A DNA stretch of 64,000 nucleotides from Microbacterium sorbitolivorans (GCF_003327285.1 NZ_KZ848477.1:59356-123355), one strand, 5' to 3'. Positions 46,877 to 55,781 are shown, counted from the stretch's first letter. The notes: generated by a model not told the origin, from the sequence alone. Translations and numbers: made by a program.

Positions 46877-48030
46877 CGCCGGCTCCGGATCAGCACGGCC
46901 TTCTCTTCGGCCTCGTCGAGCTCGAGCCGGAAGCTGGTGAGGATCGCGCGGACGTTCTCGTGCTTCGACTTCGCCTCTTCGTTCGCCTTGCGCAGGGCGT
47001 CTCCGGCGAGGCGCGAGGCCTCGTCGACGAGGTCGGCGCTCAGCAGCTTCATGACCAATCCCACGGGCCCGGTGCGCGAGATGAGCCGCCCGAGCAGGGC
47101 GCCGGCGATGAGGTTCACCCCGCTGTTCAGCTGCTCGAGCACCTTGCCCGGCGCCTCCTTCCGCTGCGCCCACCGCACGTGCCGCTCGAACGGCAGCATC
47201 GCCGCGATCGGCAGAATCAATTCAACGCCCACCCGCTCGCTCACGTCGATGCGCTGCGGGTCGAACTTCGCCGACGACAGCAGCATGAAATCCTCGCCGA
47301 CCGACAACGCGGATCCGCCCTGGATGAGGCCCGCGATCGTCTCGCGCAGCGCGTCGATCTCGTCGGCAACCTTCGCGATCATGAGGTCGCGGAACGCATA
47401 CACGTCGGCCTCCGGCATCAGATCGGCCTTCGACAGCGCCATCACCCAGATGCGCGGAAACTGGATCAGCGGCCCCTTGCCGCGCAGCAGCCCCTCACGC
47501 ATCGAGAGGATCCCGTTGCGGAAGTTTCCGAGCAGCGACTTGAGATAGCGCTCCTCCTCCCCCGCGTGATCGAGCAGCTTCTGCGCGTCGACGAGCAGGA
47601 AAGCGACATCGGATCCGAGAAGCGCCCGGAACGTCTCCACCCTGCGGTGCGCCTCCTCCGGCCCGCTCACCGACTGCTCGAACCACTCGCCCGGATAGTC
47701 GTGCCACGTCAGCCGCACCGCATCGAAGCGCTCGTTCTTGCGATGATGCTTCAGCTTCAGCGAGAACGCATACGACGTCGCGGCGAAGTGCGTCGGCGTG
47801 GGCGCCATCGCCGAGTCGCGCATGCCGAGATAGTTGCGGTGTAGCCGCGTGCCCTGCCCGATGTCGTCGGCGACGACGTCAAACAGCGCGCGCCCGCGAA
47901 ACGACGCCTCCTGCGTCGCCCCATAAAACGACGACAGCAACACCGTCTTGCCGCTGCCGCTCTCGCCAAAGACCGCAATCTGCTGATCCAGGGTTTTCCC
48001 TCGCTGCATACGAGCATGGTAAACCCGCAC
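46873..48030 (-). CDS. TRAFAC-type GTPase-like protein
   Basis: A 385-residue protein. GTPase motifs are visible in order: G1 VFGESGSGKTVLL (about residue 22), G3-like WHDYPGEWF near 120, G4-like ALSKADLMPEAD near 205, and G5-like LLSSAKF near 255. The C-terminal third is helical with a hydrophobic part LIAGALLGRLISRTGPVGLVMKLLS, which may contact membrane. This fits the 'TRAFAC clade/double-GTPase-like' proteins reported in bacterial conflict neighbourhoods, but only one P loop is present. Start is GTG 48030 or ATG 48009. Followed by the coupled 108-residue gene. Confidence 0.82.
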   Translation of the reverse strand: MRVYHARMQRGKTLDQQIAVFGESGSGKTVLLSSFYGATQEASFRGRALFDVVADDIGQGTRLHRNYLGMRDSAMAPTPTHFAATSYAFSLKLKHHRKNERFDAVRLTWHDYPGEWFEQSVSGPEEAHRRVETFRALLGSDVAFLLVDAQKLLDHAGEEERYLKSLLGNFRNGILSMREGLLRGKGPLIQFPRIWVMALSKADLMPEADVYAFRDLMIAKVADEIDALRETIAGLIQGGSALSVGEDFMLLSSAKFDPQRIDVSERVGVELILPIAAMLPFERHVRWAQRKEAPGKVLEQLNSGVNLIAGALLGRLISRTGPVGLVMKLLSADLVDEASRLAGDALRKANEEAKSKHENVRAILTSFRLELDEAEEKAVLIRSRR

Positions 48031-48044
48031 CGGATCCGCGGGCC

Positions 48045-48074
48045 GGCCCGCGCGGGATGGCGCGCGCCGCGTGC
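48045..48074. repeat. Left imperfect direct repeat flanking the AbiE-like locus
   Basis: GGCCCGCGCGGGATGGCGCG followed by CGCCGCGTGC matches 50316-50346 at about 28 of 31 positions. The two copies are 2271 bases apart and lie outside the two AbiE-like genes, in the same orientation. Confidence 0.7.
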
Positions 48075-48312
48075 GGGGTTAGTTGGCCTGCGGCTTCTCC
48101 GCGTGACGAACGACACGGTCGGGCTGCTCGCTCGACCGGGCGCTGTACCACCATCGTCGCCATCGCCACGATGAGGCCCCCTAGCCATGAGCCGGAGCAA
48201 CCCGGTACGCTCGCATCACCAAATCAGGAGTTGCGCATCTCGCTTTGCATACGCTCCACGTTCAGCTAACGCCAGAGTTCCGTTGACTACGGAGCCCTGG
48301 TATTATCTGAAC
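48075..48312. other. Gap before the AbiEi-like gene, with a likely -10 box
   Basis: No gene is convincing. A minus-strand frame here can encode a short hydrophobic stretch but has no clear start. At its right end TATTAT (48301-48306) sits seven bases before ATG 48313, the position of the -10 box in leaderless actinobacterial genes. TTGACT lies at 48283-48288, too close for a regular promoter. Confidence 0.5.
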
Positions 48313-49410
48313 ATGTACCAGCGCACCGGACAGCCGCCCGAGATGAGGGAATCCGACCTGATCGCCGTCGTCGAGTCCTCGCTACAGCAGAGGCTCCCTC
48401 GCAGCTGGACCCTGTCGCGCGAGCCCGTGCCTTCGAGGCCAGACCACGGTATCGACGCGTGGTACACGCTGAGAACAGCAACCGAGCTGGTGTGCAGAAT
48501 TGCTGTCGAGACAAAGCGGCTGGTTGAACCGCGCGACGTCCCACGTCTAGCCGAGCGACTCCACGGCGCACTTCAGGCACAGCAAGCCGACATCCCTCTC
48601 GTTGCCGCCCGGTACCTCTCGGAAACAGCCCGGAAGCGACTCAAGGAAGCCGAGCTGTCTTATGTTGATGCAACAGGAAACATCTACATTCATTCAGAAC
48701 GACCGGCGCTCTTCATTGGTGATCGTGGCGCGAACCACGACCCATGGCGCGGTCCCGGGCGCCCGAGGAGCACGCTGAACGGAGCCCCAGCGGCGCAGGT
48801 CGTGCGTGCGCTGATCGATACCCGGGGCCCTTGGAAGATGCGCTCCCTCATCACCGCGTCAGAGGCTGCAACGGGTTCTGTCTACCGAGTCGTCGACTTC
48901 CTGAGTAGCGAAGCACTCGTCACCCGTGACGATGGCCTCATTCACGTCCCGGACTGGAGCCAAATCCTTCGCCGGTGGAGTCGCGACTACGAGTTCTTGC
49001 ACACGAACACGGTCACTCGATGGATCGCACCTCGAGGCTTAGACCATGCCTTAGAGAAATTACGGAACAGTTCCTACGAAGGCTACGCCGCAACCGGAAC
49101 CATTGCGGCTTCTACTTGGGCGGAATACGCACCAACTCGGTCAGCGATGCTCTTCACTCAGGGGGTCGTTGAAACTGCGAAGCTCATGGGGTTGCGCGAG
49201 ACTGACAGCGGCGCAAACGTTCTCCTCGCTTCACCGGCCTTCCCTGCACTCATGCGCGGTGCGTCCAACCGGCCCGATGGGATTCGCGTGGTTGCGCCAG
49301 CCCAAGCCGCCGTAGATCTCATGACCGGGCCAGGAAGGTCGCCCAGCGAGGCCGAAGAACTGCTGGAATGGATGAAAGGACACGAAGATGACTGGCGCAA
49401 TCTCCAGTGA
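48313..49410 (+). CDS. AbiEi-like antitoxin/transcriptional regulator
   Basis: A 365-residue protein. Its length, the RPALFIGDRGANHDPWRGPG and WKMRSLITASEAATGSVYRVVDFLSSEALV (winged-helix-like) blocks, and the C-terminal GIRVVAPAQAAVDLMTGPGRSP are typical of AbiEi-type antitoxins of type IV toxin-antitoxin pairs, which bind DNA and block the partner. ATG 48313 follows a -10 like TATTAT at seven bases, suggesting a leaderless transcript. It overlaps the next gene's start by 23 bases. GGATCC is absent here, unlike in the neighbours. Confidence 0.8.
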   Translation: MYQRTGQPPEMRESDLIAVVESSLQQRLPRSWTLSREPVPSRPDHGIDAWYTLRTATELVCRIAVETKRLVEPRDVPRLAERLHGALQAQQADIPLVAARYLSETARKRLKEAELSYVDATGNIYIHSERPALFIGDRGANHDPWRGPGRPRSTLNGAPAAQVVRALIDTRGPWKMRSLITASEAATGSVYRVVDFLSSEALVTRDDGLIHVPDWSQILRRWSRDYEFLHTNTVTRWIAPRGLDHALEKLRNSSYEGYAATGTIAASTWAEYAPTRSAMLFTQGVVETAKLMGLRETDSGANVLLASPAFPALMRGASNRPDGIRVVAPAQAAVDLMTGPGRSPSEAEELLEWMKGHEDDWRNLQ

Positions 49411-50221
49411 CATCCTCGTTCGAGCGCGATCTGCGCTCTTGGACGTACTCGAAGCGCTCGACGAGCAGCGCGACGCCGTGATCGTAGTTGGGGCGCAGGC
49501 GGTATACCTTCGCACAGGATCACTAAAGGTCGCGCTAGCTGAGACAACCAAAGACAGCGACGTGACGATCGATCCGCGCGAGCTCCACGACGACCCGCTC
49601 CTCGAAGCGGCAATGCGTCGCGCTGGATTCCTCCCCACGGACCAGCCAGGCGCGTGGGTGCGACCCGACGGTATTCCGATTGACTTGATGATTCCGGAAC
49701 GGCTCGCCGGAAAAGGTAGACGTTCGGCCGAGATTCCCCCTCACGATAAGCACGCCACCCGCCGAGCGGTCGGTCTCGAGGCGGCGCTTGTCGACAACAG
49801 CGAGATGTTTATCCGCTCACTTGACCCACAAGACTCACGAAGCTCCACAGCAAAGGTTGCGGGCAATGCCGCACTACTCGTCGCGAAGCTCCACAAGATC
49901 GGCGAACGCGTCGACGATCCTGAGCGCCTGCAAGATAAAGATGCCCACGATCTGTACCGGATCCTTCAAGCCACCGAAACCGCTGATTTGGCGCACGCTA
50001 CGGCAAGACTGCTAGCTGATGATCTGAGCCGAAAAGTGACTGAGGTGGCCCTGAGCTATCTCAAGGATTACTTCGCCAGCGGGCCGGATGCGATCGGATC
50101 GGCCATGGCCGGCCGCGCAGAGCAAGGCGTCGGTGATCCCGACACCGTCTCCGTGTCGACAGCACTCCTCGCCCAAGACCTCATAGACGCACTCTCGCGT
50201 GGAGACGCGCAGAAAGCCTGA
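49388..50221 (+). CDS. AbiEii-like nucleotidyltransferase toxin
   Basis: A 277-residue protein. VVGAQAVYLRTG (GS/GA block) followed by TKDSDVTID (the DxD of the nucleotidyltransferase active site) defines a minimal DNA polymerase-beta-like domain, and LLVAKLHKIGERVDD with DAHDLYRIL follows. In type IV systems AbiEii modifies cell targets such as tRNA and is held by AbiEi. AAAGGA lies upstream of ATG 49388. Whether this copy is active is unknown. Confidence 0.82.
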   Translation: MTGAISSDILVRARSALLDVLEALDEQRDAVIVVGAQAVYLRTGSLKVALAETTKDSDVTIDPRELHDDPLLEAAMRRAGFLPTDQPGAWVRPDGIPIDLMIPERLAGKGRRSAEIPPHDKHATRRAVGLEAALVDNSEMFIRSLDPQDSRSSTAKVAGNAALLVAKLHKIGERVDDPERLQDKDAHDLYRILQATETADLAHATARLLADDLSRKVTEVALSYLKDYFASGPDAIGSAMAGRAEQGVGDPDTVSVSTALLAQDLIDALSRGDAQKA

Positions 50222-50315
50222 CAGCACCAAGAACTCGCCTTCGTCCTTCTTAAGGCAGGCCAATCCGCTGATCTAGGATTTCCGCGCTGATGACAGGAAA
50301 CGAAACCTGCCCCGC

Positions 50316-50346
50316 GGCCCGCGTGGGATGACGCGCGACCGCGTGC
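50316..50346. repeat. Right imperfect direct repeat flanking the AbiE-like locus
   Basis: GGCCCGCGTGGGATGACGCG followed by CGACCGCGTGC. It differs from 48045-48074 by two substitutions and one inserted A. Confidence 0.7.
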
Positions 50347-50348
50347 CC

Positions 50349-50418
50349 TAGTTCGACTTATCGCCGTAAGTCGAACTAACGCCCTCGCTAGTTCGAGTTA
50401 TCCCGATAACTCGAACTA
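50349..50418. terminator. Two tandem hairpins with covarying stems (family F)
   Basis: TAGTTCGACTTA pairs with TAAGTCGAACTA (50349-50378), and 40 bases later TAGTTCGAGTTAT pairs with ATAACTCGAACTA (50389-50418). Stem positions differ between the copies but stay paired (GAC/GTC against GAG/CTC). They lie between convergent gene ends, 13 bases from the stop at 50431. Confidence 0.75.
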
Positions 50419-50430
50419 ACGAAGCGCGTC

Positions 50431-50940
50431 TCAGCTCTCCCCGGCGATCGCGTCGATGAACATCTGGGTCGCGAGCGGGGAGTTGCGTTCGTTCGTGCTC
50501 GGGTCCCAGCCGACGACGAGGATCAGGTTGTTGTCGACCTGAGCAACCTGGCCGATGACCGACACGGCAGAGTCGTCAATAGTTGCATCAAGGCGCACCG
50601 AGTCGGCCTCGTCCGCGCCCGTCACATCGGATTCGCCGACCGTGACCTGCGCATCGACCGGCTCGCCGTCGTACGTGAGTGCGGGATCATCCGTGCAGAC
50701 CTCGAACGCATACGGATCCAACATGCCGCGCACGTACGACGCCTTGTCCGCGTCGGGGAGGCTGGCAACGACCGCGGTGAGCGTGCGGTCAACACTCGTA
50801 CCGAACTGGAGCGTTCCCTCCTGCACCTCGGCGGAGCTCTCGAAATCGACGCCAAGAAGGGCCAGGCATGCGCTCGAAAGCGTCACGTCCGTATACTCCG
50901 ATTCGAACATCGCCTGGGTGGTGTCATGTTCGTCGGGCAC
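50431..50940 (-). CDS. Uncharacterised acidic protein downstream of the AAA+ gene
   Basis: A 169-residue protein with 30 acidic residues, no signal peptide and no domain I recognise (MPDEHDTTQAMFESEYTDVT, ACLALLGVDFESSAEVQEGT, AQVTVGESDVTGADEADSVR). The pattern of DxS and xxE strands suggests a mainly beta protein. The start is GTG 50940, 34 bases after the stop of the beta-helix/AAA+ gene, so the two are probably co-transcribed and may act together. Confidence 0.65.
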   Translation of the reverse strand: MPDEHDTTQAMFESEYTDVTLSSACLALLGVDFESSAEVQEGTLQFGTSVDRTLTAVVASLPDADKASYVRGMLDPYAFEVCTDDPALTYDGEPVDAQVTVGESDVTGADEADSVRLDATIDDSAVSVIGQVAQVDNNLILVVGWDPSTNERNSPLATQMFIDAIAGES

Positions 50941-50974
50941 GAAGTCGAGCTGCGTGAAGATCTCGGCCAGACGC

Positions 50975-53900
50975 TCACGCCGGCCGGAGCCCCTCGATCA
51001 CCTCGTCCGGAATCCGGCGGCGCTCCTCGCCCCGCACCGCGTGCTTCACCCGGTACGCGGCGTGCTTCTTAATGATCACCTCCGCGAAGTTGCGCGCCCA
51101 GCCTCCGTTGCTGCGCTCCCCCGCGGGCGTCGCGTCGTACGCCTCGACGGTGACGGATCGCAGTAGCTCCTCATCGAACGTGCGACCGTCGGAGAGCACG
51201 CGCGCGACGATCTGCGCCACCTCCTCCGAGGTGTAGTCGGGGAACTCGATGACGGTGGGGATACGGCGGCGCAGCCCGGGATCCGATTGGAAGAACGCGT
51301 CCATCTCGTCGGTGTACCCGGCGAAGATCGCGACGAAGCGATCGCGGTCGTTCTCCAGACGGGTGATCATCGTCGAGACCATCTCGTCGTTGTGCACGTT
51401 GTTGTGCTCACGCCGACGCATCTGGTGCGCCTCGTCGACGAAGAGCACCCCGCCCATCGCCTCGTCGAACGCGCGCGTGACGTTCTCAGTGCTGCTACCC
51501 AGCCACACCCCGCTCAGCGTGCTCGGATCCGTGACCGTCACGTTTGGCGTGTGCAAGACGCCGAGCGCGTGGAAGATACCGGCGATGATGCGCGCCACCG
51601 TCGTCTTGCCGGTACCGGGGCCGCCCGTGAACGCCATGTGGTAGTTCGGGCGCTCCATAGATCCGTCTTCTTCTAGCGATGCCTGGTTGTCTTCCGCAAG
51701 CACCACGAGCTCGTGAATCCACGCCTTCACCGAGTCGAGACCGATCATCTCGTCGAGCTCGGCGAGCAACCTGTCGAGCTTAGACCGCCGCTCGGTGGGG
51801 TTGCCGCCGGCCAGCGCGTGCAGGTCGGCATCGTCGATACGCGTCAGATCGTCGACCGTCGGGTTCGGCAACAGGATCACGCGCTCGTCGAGCTTCGCGC
51901 GCAGATCCTGATTGAAGTTGCGCACCCAGCGCGCATTGCTGCGGTCGGCGCTCTGCGAATACGCGGCGGTGACCACGCGACGATACAGCTCCTCGTTCAC
52001 CGTGTACCGCCCCTCGTGCAACTGCGAGAGCCCGACGCTGGCGATCTCGGCCGGCGAGTAATCCTCAAAGTCGAAACGGTGCTTGATGCGCGAACGCATG
52101 CCCTCGTTCACGCTCAGCAGGTCCTGCATCTTGTCGGGGTACCCGGCCAGGATCACCATCGTGTCGTTGCGGTGGTTCTCCATAAACACGAGCAGCTCGG
52201 TGATCGCCTCGTCCGCAAACCCCGCGCTGTCTTGCTTGGCGAGGGCGTACGCCTCGTCGATCAGGATGACGCCGCCGGCACCCTCCTCCAGCCGCTGACG
52301 CATCAGCTTTGCGGAGGCGCCGATGTTGTCGCTGATCAGGTCGGTCCGAAGCACCTCCACGAAGAGCTCCGACTCCATCACGCCCGCCTCGTGCAGCGCC
52401 TTACCCACCAGCCGCGCCACCGTCGTCTTTCCGGTGCCGGGGTTGCCGAGGAACATGCTGTGCAACGAGAAATCCTTGTCGGCCGGCAGCCCGGCCTCGG
52501 CGCGCATGCGACGCAGGTTCACGGCGTTGATGAACCCCTGCACCTGCTTCTTGATCGTCTCCAGCCCTATCAGGGCGTGCAGTTCGGCGAGCGGGTGATC
52601 GATGTCGACAGCGGGTGCCGGATCCGCGACAGCGTCCGCGGCGCCGGGCGGCGCCGGCTCGGATCCACCGGCCGGTGCGTGCGCGCCCGCTGCGGATCCG
52701 GCGTGCGCGGTTTCGGGCTCCGATACGAGCTGGCCGTCTTCGTCGTATTCGAAGACGTCAAAGCTGCCCGCCGGAAGATCGAGATCGACGATGCCCGCCT
52801 TCTCGAGCTGGATCCGCTCGTTCACCGCAGAGGAGAACTCGCCGATGCGTAGCCGCGACGCTTCGGCCCGCGCCGGCATCTCTCCTTCTGCAGACAGCTG
52901 CTCGATATCGATCACCGCTTCATCTACGGCGTAGATCGAGAGCAGGTTCTGGTCGTTCGGCGCCACGGTGAGCTGGCCGGCGGTGACGATCGTTGAGCCC
53001 ATCGCCATCAGCGTCTGCACGCGGCAATCCGTGAGCTTCGCGTGCCCGCCTTCTTGGGTGACAAGCCGCGCGACCGTGCTGGAGGCCGCGTCGAGCACGG
53101 CGCTTCCTTCGATGACCGCCCCTCCCGCGCTCAGATCAGCCGAGGCACCGATCGCGCAGTCAGACAGCCGCACGACGCCCGCCGAGGCAAACAGCGCTGG
53201 GAACGTTGCGGCTTCGTCGGCGTCGAGGATGACGCCCCGCAGCGTCACCTCGGCATCCGCGACCACCTGGATCGCGTTGGCGTCGGCGCCGGGCCTGATC
53301 GTCACGTTCGCGATCTCGACGCTCTTGCCCTCGGCGATGCTCAGGCCGCCGTGGATGACCGTGCGGTGCGCACTCCCGCGCCCCGCCACGTTCACACCCC
53401 ACGTGAAGAGGTCGTCGAGGTGGTATTCCCCTTCATCGAGCAGTAGCGTGTCGCCGGGGTAGAGCTCAGGAGCGACGTGCACGACGAAGGCGTTCGCGTT
53501 CGCATGCTCGATCGGCCACGTCGCGAAGGCGGGCTCGCGCACCGCGGGTTCCGGCGACGGTTCGGGTTCGGGATCCGGTGCATCTAGATCCTGGATCACG
53601 ACCTCGGCCTGCGCGCTGCGCACCGCCGCTCCGTTGGTGCTCTGCACGGTGAGGTCGATGCCGCCGGCCTGATCCACCTGACCGATCTCGACCATGCTGT
53701 CGTCGGCGTATGCCTCCTGGTATCCCGCCGTCAGCGCGAGCTGCGGCAGGCGGCAGACCGATCGGCCGGCGGCCACGAGGATGCGGTCGCCCGGCTGCGG
53801 CTCGACCGCGAGCGAGCCGAAGGAGCTCACCCGTGCCGCCTCGCTCGCGTCGATGAACGTGACGAGCGACGAGATGAGGTCGGCGGTCGCGCCCTGCACG

Positions 53901-54358
53901 AGCAATCTGCCGAGGCGCGAACCAGTCGCGTGTAGCTTTGCGCCCTTCAGCAGATTGAAGGCCATCGTGCCGGGCTCGTGGCGCATGGTGGTGCGTTCGA
54001 GCACCACGGATCCGCCGTCTACCCATACCGCGGGGAACTTCGCCGCGGGGTCGCCGACGATGACGCAGTCTGTGGCACGGATTGACGCGTCGGACGACTC
54101 AAGCGAGAGCGCGTTGTTGTACGGCTCAGATCGCAGTTCGAGGTTCGCCAGAGCGCACTGGCCGTGGGTGCACAGCTTGCCTTCGAGTACCACCTCGCCG
54201 CGGGTGCCGGCGCCGCGCAATTGGATGCCGTCTATGTTCAGTATGCCGATGCGATAGTGCCCCGGATCGAGCTCGAGGGTGTCGCCGGGTGTCGCGCGTT
54301 GCAGCGCCGTCGTGAGATCTGTCTTGCCCCAGCCCGTTCCGACCCTCAGCTTCGCCAT
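50975..54358 (-). CDS. Right-handed beta-helix plus two AAA+ domains (CbbX/SpoVK-like)
   Basis: A 1127-residue protein. Residues 1-270 and 290-530 look like right-handed beta-helix repeats (LRGAGTRGEVVLEGKLCTHGQCALANLELR, DASIRATDCVIVGD). A Pro/Ala-rich linker follows, then two CbbX/SpoVK-type AAA+ domains. Domain 1 has Walker A GNPGTGKTTVARL near 640 and Walker B GVILIDEAYAL near 700. Domain 2 has Walker A GGPGTGKTTVARI near 913 and Walker B GVLFVDEAH near 970. Both have sensor and arginine-finger-like regions (GMRSRIKHRFDFEDY, LRRRIPTVIEFPDY). The N-terminus probably binds a partner that the AAA+ ring remodels. EccA of ESX secretion and CbbX share the AAA+ type. No ESX gene is near. Confidence 0.88.
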   Translation of the reverse strand: MAKLRVGTGWGKTDLTTALQRATPGDTLELDPGHYRIGILNIDGIQLRGAGTRGEVVLEGKLCTHGQCALANLELRSEPYNNALSLESSDASIRATDCVIVGDPAAKFPAVWVDGGSVVLERTTMRHEPGTMAFNLLKGAKLHATGSRLGRLLVQGATADLISSLVTFIDASEAARVSSFGSLAVEPQPGDRILVAAGRSVCRLPQLALTAGYQEAYADDSMVEIGQVDQAGGIDLTVQSTNGAAVRSAQAEVVIQDLDAPDPEPEPSPEPAVREPAFATWPIEHANANAFVVHVAPELYPGDTLLLDEGEYHLDDLFTWGVNVAGRGSAHRTVIHGGLSIAEGKSVEIANVTIRPGADANAIQVVADAEVTLRGVILDADEAATFPALFASAGVVRLSDCAIGASADLSAGGAVIEGSAVLDAASSTVARLVTQEGGHAKLTDCRVQTLMAMGSTIVTAGQLTVAPNDQNLLSIYAVDEAVIDIEQLSAEGEMPARAEASRLRIGEFSSAVNERIQLEKAGIVDLDLPAGSFDVFEYDEDGQLVSEPETAHAGSAAGAHAPAGGSEPAPPGAADAVADPAPAVDIDHPLAELHALIGLETIKKQVQGFINAVNLRRMRAEAGLPADKDFSLHSMFLGNPGTGKTTVARLVGKALHEAGVMESELFVEVLRTDLISDNIGASAKLMRQRLEEGAGGVILIDEAYALAKQDSAGFADEAITELLVFMENHRNDTMVILAGYPDKMQDLLSVNEGMRSRIKHRFDFEDYSPAEIASVGLSQLHEGRYTVNEELYRRVVTAAYSQSADRSNARWVRNFNQDLRAKLDERVILLPNPTVDDLTRIDDADLHALAGGNPTERRSKLDRLLAELDEMIGLDSVKAWIHELVVLAEDNQASLEEDGSMERPNYHMAFTGGPGTGKTTVARIIAGIFHALGVLHTPNVTVTDPSTLSGVWLGSSTENVTRAFDEAMGGVLFVDEAHQMRRREHNNVHNDEMVSTMITRLENDRDRFVAIFAGYTDEMDAFFQSDPGLRRRIPTVIEFPDYTSEEVAQIVARVLSDGRTFDEELLRSVTVEAYDATPAGERSNGGWARNFAEVIIKKHAAYRVKHAVRGEERRRIPDEVIEGLRPA

Positions 54359-54405
54359 GCTTCGACCCTATCGGCGAGGTTTCCCTCGGCGCGATACGTC
54401 GAAAC

Positions 54406-54433
54406 AAGGCCGGGCCCCGAAGGACCCGGCCTT
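54406..54433 (-). terminator. Terminator of the asparaginase gene
   Basis: AAGGCCGGGTCC pairs with GGGCCCGGCCTT around a short loop just past the stop at 54442 on the minus strand, followed by TTTCG. Confidence 0.75.
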
Positions 54434-54441
54434 GCGTCGCG

Positions 54442-55611
54442 TTACTCAGCCGAAGCGAAGTCCTGCGCGCCGATGGTCTGGAACCACTCGCGCACCTGCT
54501 CCGAGTCATCCGTGAACGTCAGCGCGAGCTGCAGCAGTACGCGGGCCTTCTGCGGCGTGAGGTCGAGCCCACCGATCACGCCGGGAGTTCCGTCGTCGTA
54601 GATCGCTCCGGAGCCCGTACGCGTGGTCGTCACGAAAACGGTGCCTTCTTCCACGCCTTCGGTACGGGCCTCGGCCTGCGCAGACGAGATTCCACCGGCA
54701 CCGTGGCCGGCCGTGACGATGCCGTCCACGCCGTCATCAACGAGCGCTCGCAGAGGCACATCAGAAGCCTCGACATAGCTAAACACGATCTCCGCCGATG
54801 CGAGGTCATCGAAGTCGACCGTCGAGAGATCGAACGGCGTTGCCCACTCGTCGGTTCCACATGACTGCACGCGGGCGGTGTCTCGCATGTGGCGGAAGTG
54901 CTGGCCGTCCACGGTGCCGAGCGCGCCGTACTGACCACCAGAGAAGGTGTCGGTGCGCCAGGCGTCGGTCTTCGTGACCTCGCGCGCCGCATAGTACTGG
55001 TCGTTCATCAGCATGACAGTGCCGTAGCACTCGGTCTGCCCGCTCGCCGCAAGGCGAATCGCGTTGAACAAGTTCGCTTCGCCGTCAAACGAATAGGTGT
55101 TGGCCTGGCGCATCGATCCGGTGAAGACGACGGGCTTCTGAGACTGCACGGTGAGGTCGCTCCAGTACGCGATCTCCTCCATGATGTTCGTTCCGGTGTT
55201 CACGACAACGGCATCCACATCGTCCTGCGCCAGGATCGAATCGAGCTGAAGCGTCATGTCAAAAAGCTGTTTCACGACCGTCGAGGCAGAGGAGCCGGGA
55301 ATCGCTCCGTCAACAATCGTCAGGTTGGCGACCTCTGCGATATCGGGCTGGATTCGCTCGAGGATCTCGCCGATGCCATCGACACCATCACCGCCGTAGT
55401 TCGTGTAATCGGCGGGGCCTTCGGCTGTGGAGGTGATGGTGCCACCACCGTCGAGGATGACGACGTTGGGCAGATCGGCCGAGGCCTCCTCGAACGCCGC
55501 GGTGGTCTCAAGCGGCTCAGCATCGTCGGCGGTCGCCGTGGCGGTGCATGCCGTGAGACCGGCGATAGCGATCAGCAGGGGAAGTGCAAGAAGAGCAGGA
55601 TTGCGGTGCAT
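54442..55611 (-). CDS. L-asparaginase homologue, lipoprotein
   Basis: A 389-residue lipoprotein: the signal ALLALPLLIAIAGLTAC ends in lipobox LTAC. The mature part has the asparaginase fold: VVILDGGGTITSTAEG (first catalytic Thr), VVVNTGTNIMEEIAYW, FTGSMRQANTYSFDGEANLFNAI and EVTKTDAWRTDTFSGGQYGALG (Lys of the second triad). In the second motif the usual GTD is GTN, so the catalytic Asp is Asn. Secreted asparaginases release ammonia from Asn. Start ATG 55611 has AGAAGGA upstream. Divergent from neighbours, it is followed by a terminator. Confidence 0.9.
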   Translation of the reverse strand: MHRNPALLALPLLIAIAGLTACTATATADDAEPLETTAAFEEASADLPNVVILDGGGTITSTAEGPADYTNYGGDGVDGIGEILERIQPDIAEVANLTIVDGAIPGSSASTVVKQLFDMTLQLDSILAQDDVDAVVVNTGTNIMEEIAYWSDLTVQSQKPVVFTGSMRQANTYSFDGEANLFNAIRLAASGQTECYGTVMLMNDQYYAAREVTKTDAWRTDTFSGGQYGALGTVDGQHFRHMRDTARVQSCGTDEWATPFDLSTVDFDDLASAEIVFSYVEASDVPLRALVDDGVDGIVTAGHGAGGISSAQAEARTEGVEEGTVFVTTTRTGSGAIYDDGTPGVIGGLDLTPQKARVLLQLALTFTDDSEQVREWFQTIGAQDFASAE

Positions 55612-55781
55612 GTGTGATCCTTCTGTGCGGGGGATGCCCCTTACGCGGGGCACTGCTCACGCTATGAGCCGCCCGGCCCACGAAAGGGGCCGCGTGATAC
55701 GCCCGACATAATTCGGATCCACCGGAGATTCCGCGGGTTCTCGCCTCGTACTCGCCTTGCACGGAGTACCGGGCCGTTCGC

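Noticed and set aside
46550..47173. 207-residue version of the small GTPase partner
   Set aside because: Its first 99 residues are shadow of the GTPase gene; ATG 46876 with the ATGA overlap is the better start.
48075..48180. Small membrane peptide on the minus strand (VAMATMVVQ)
   Set aside because: No clear start, and a stop lies just upstream in that frame.
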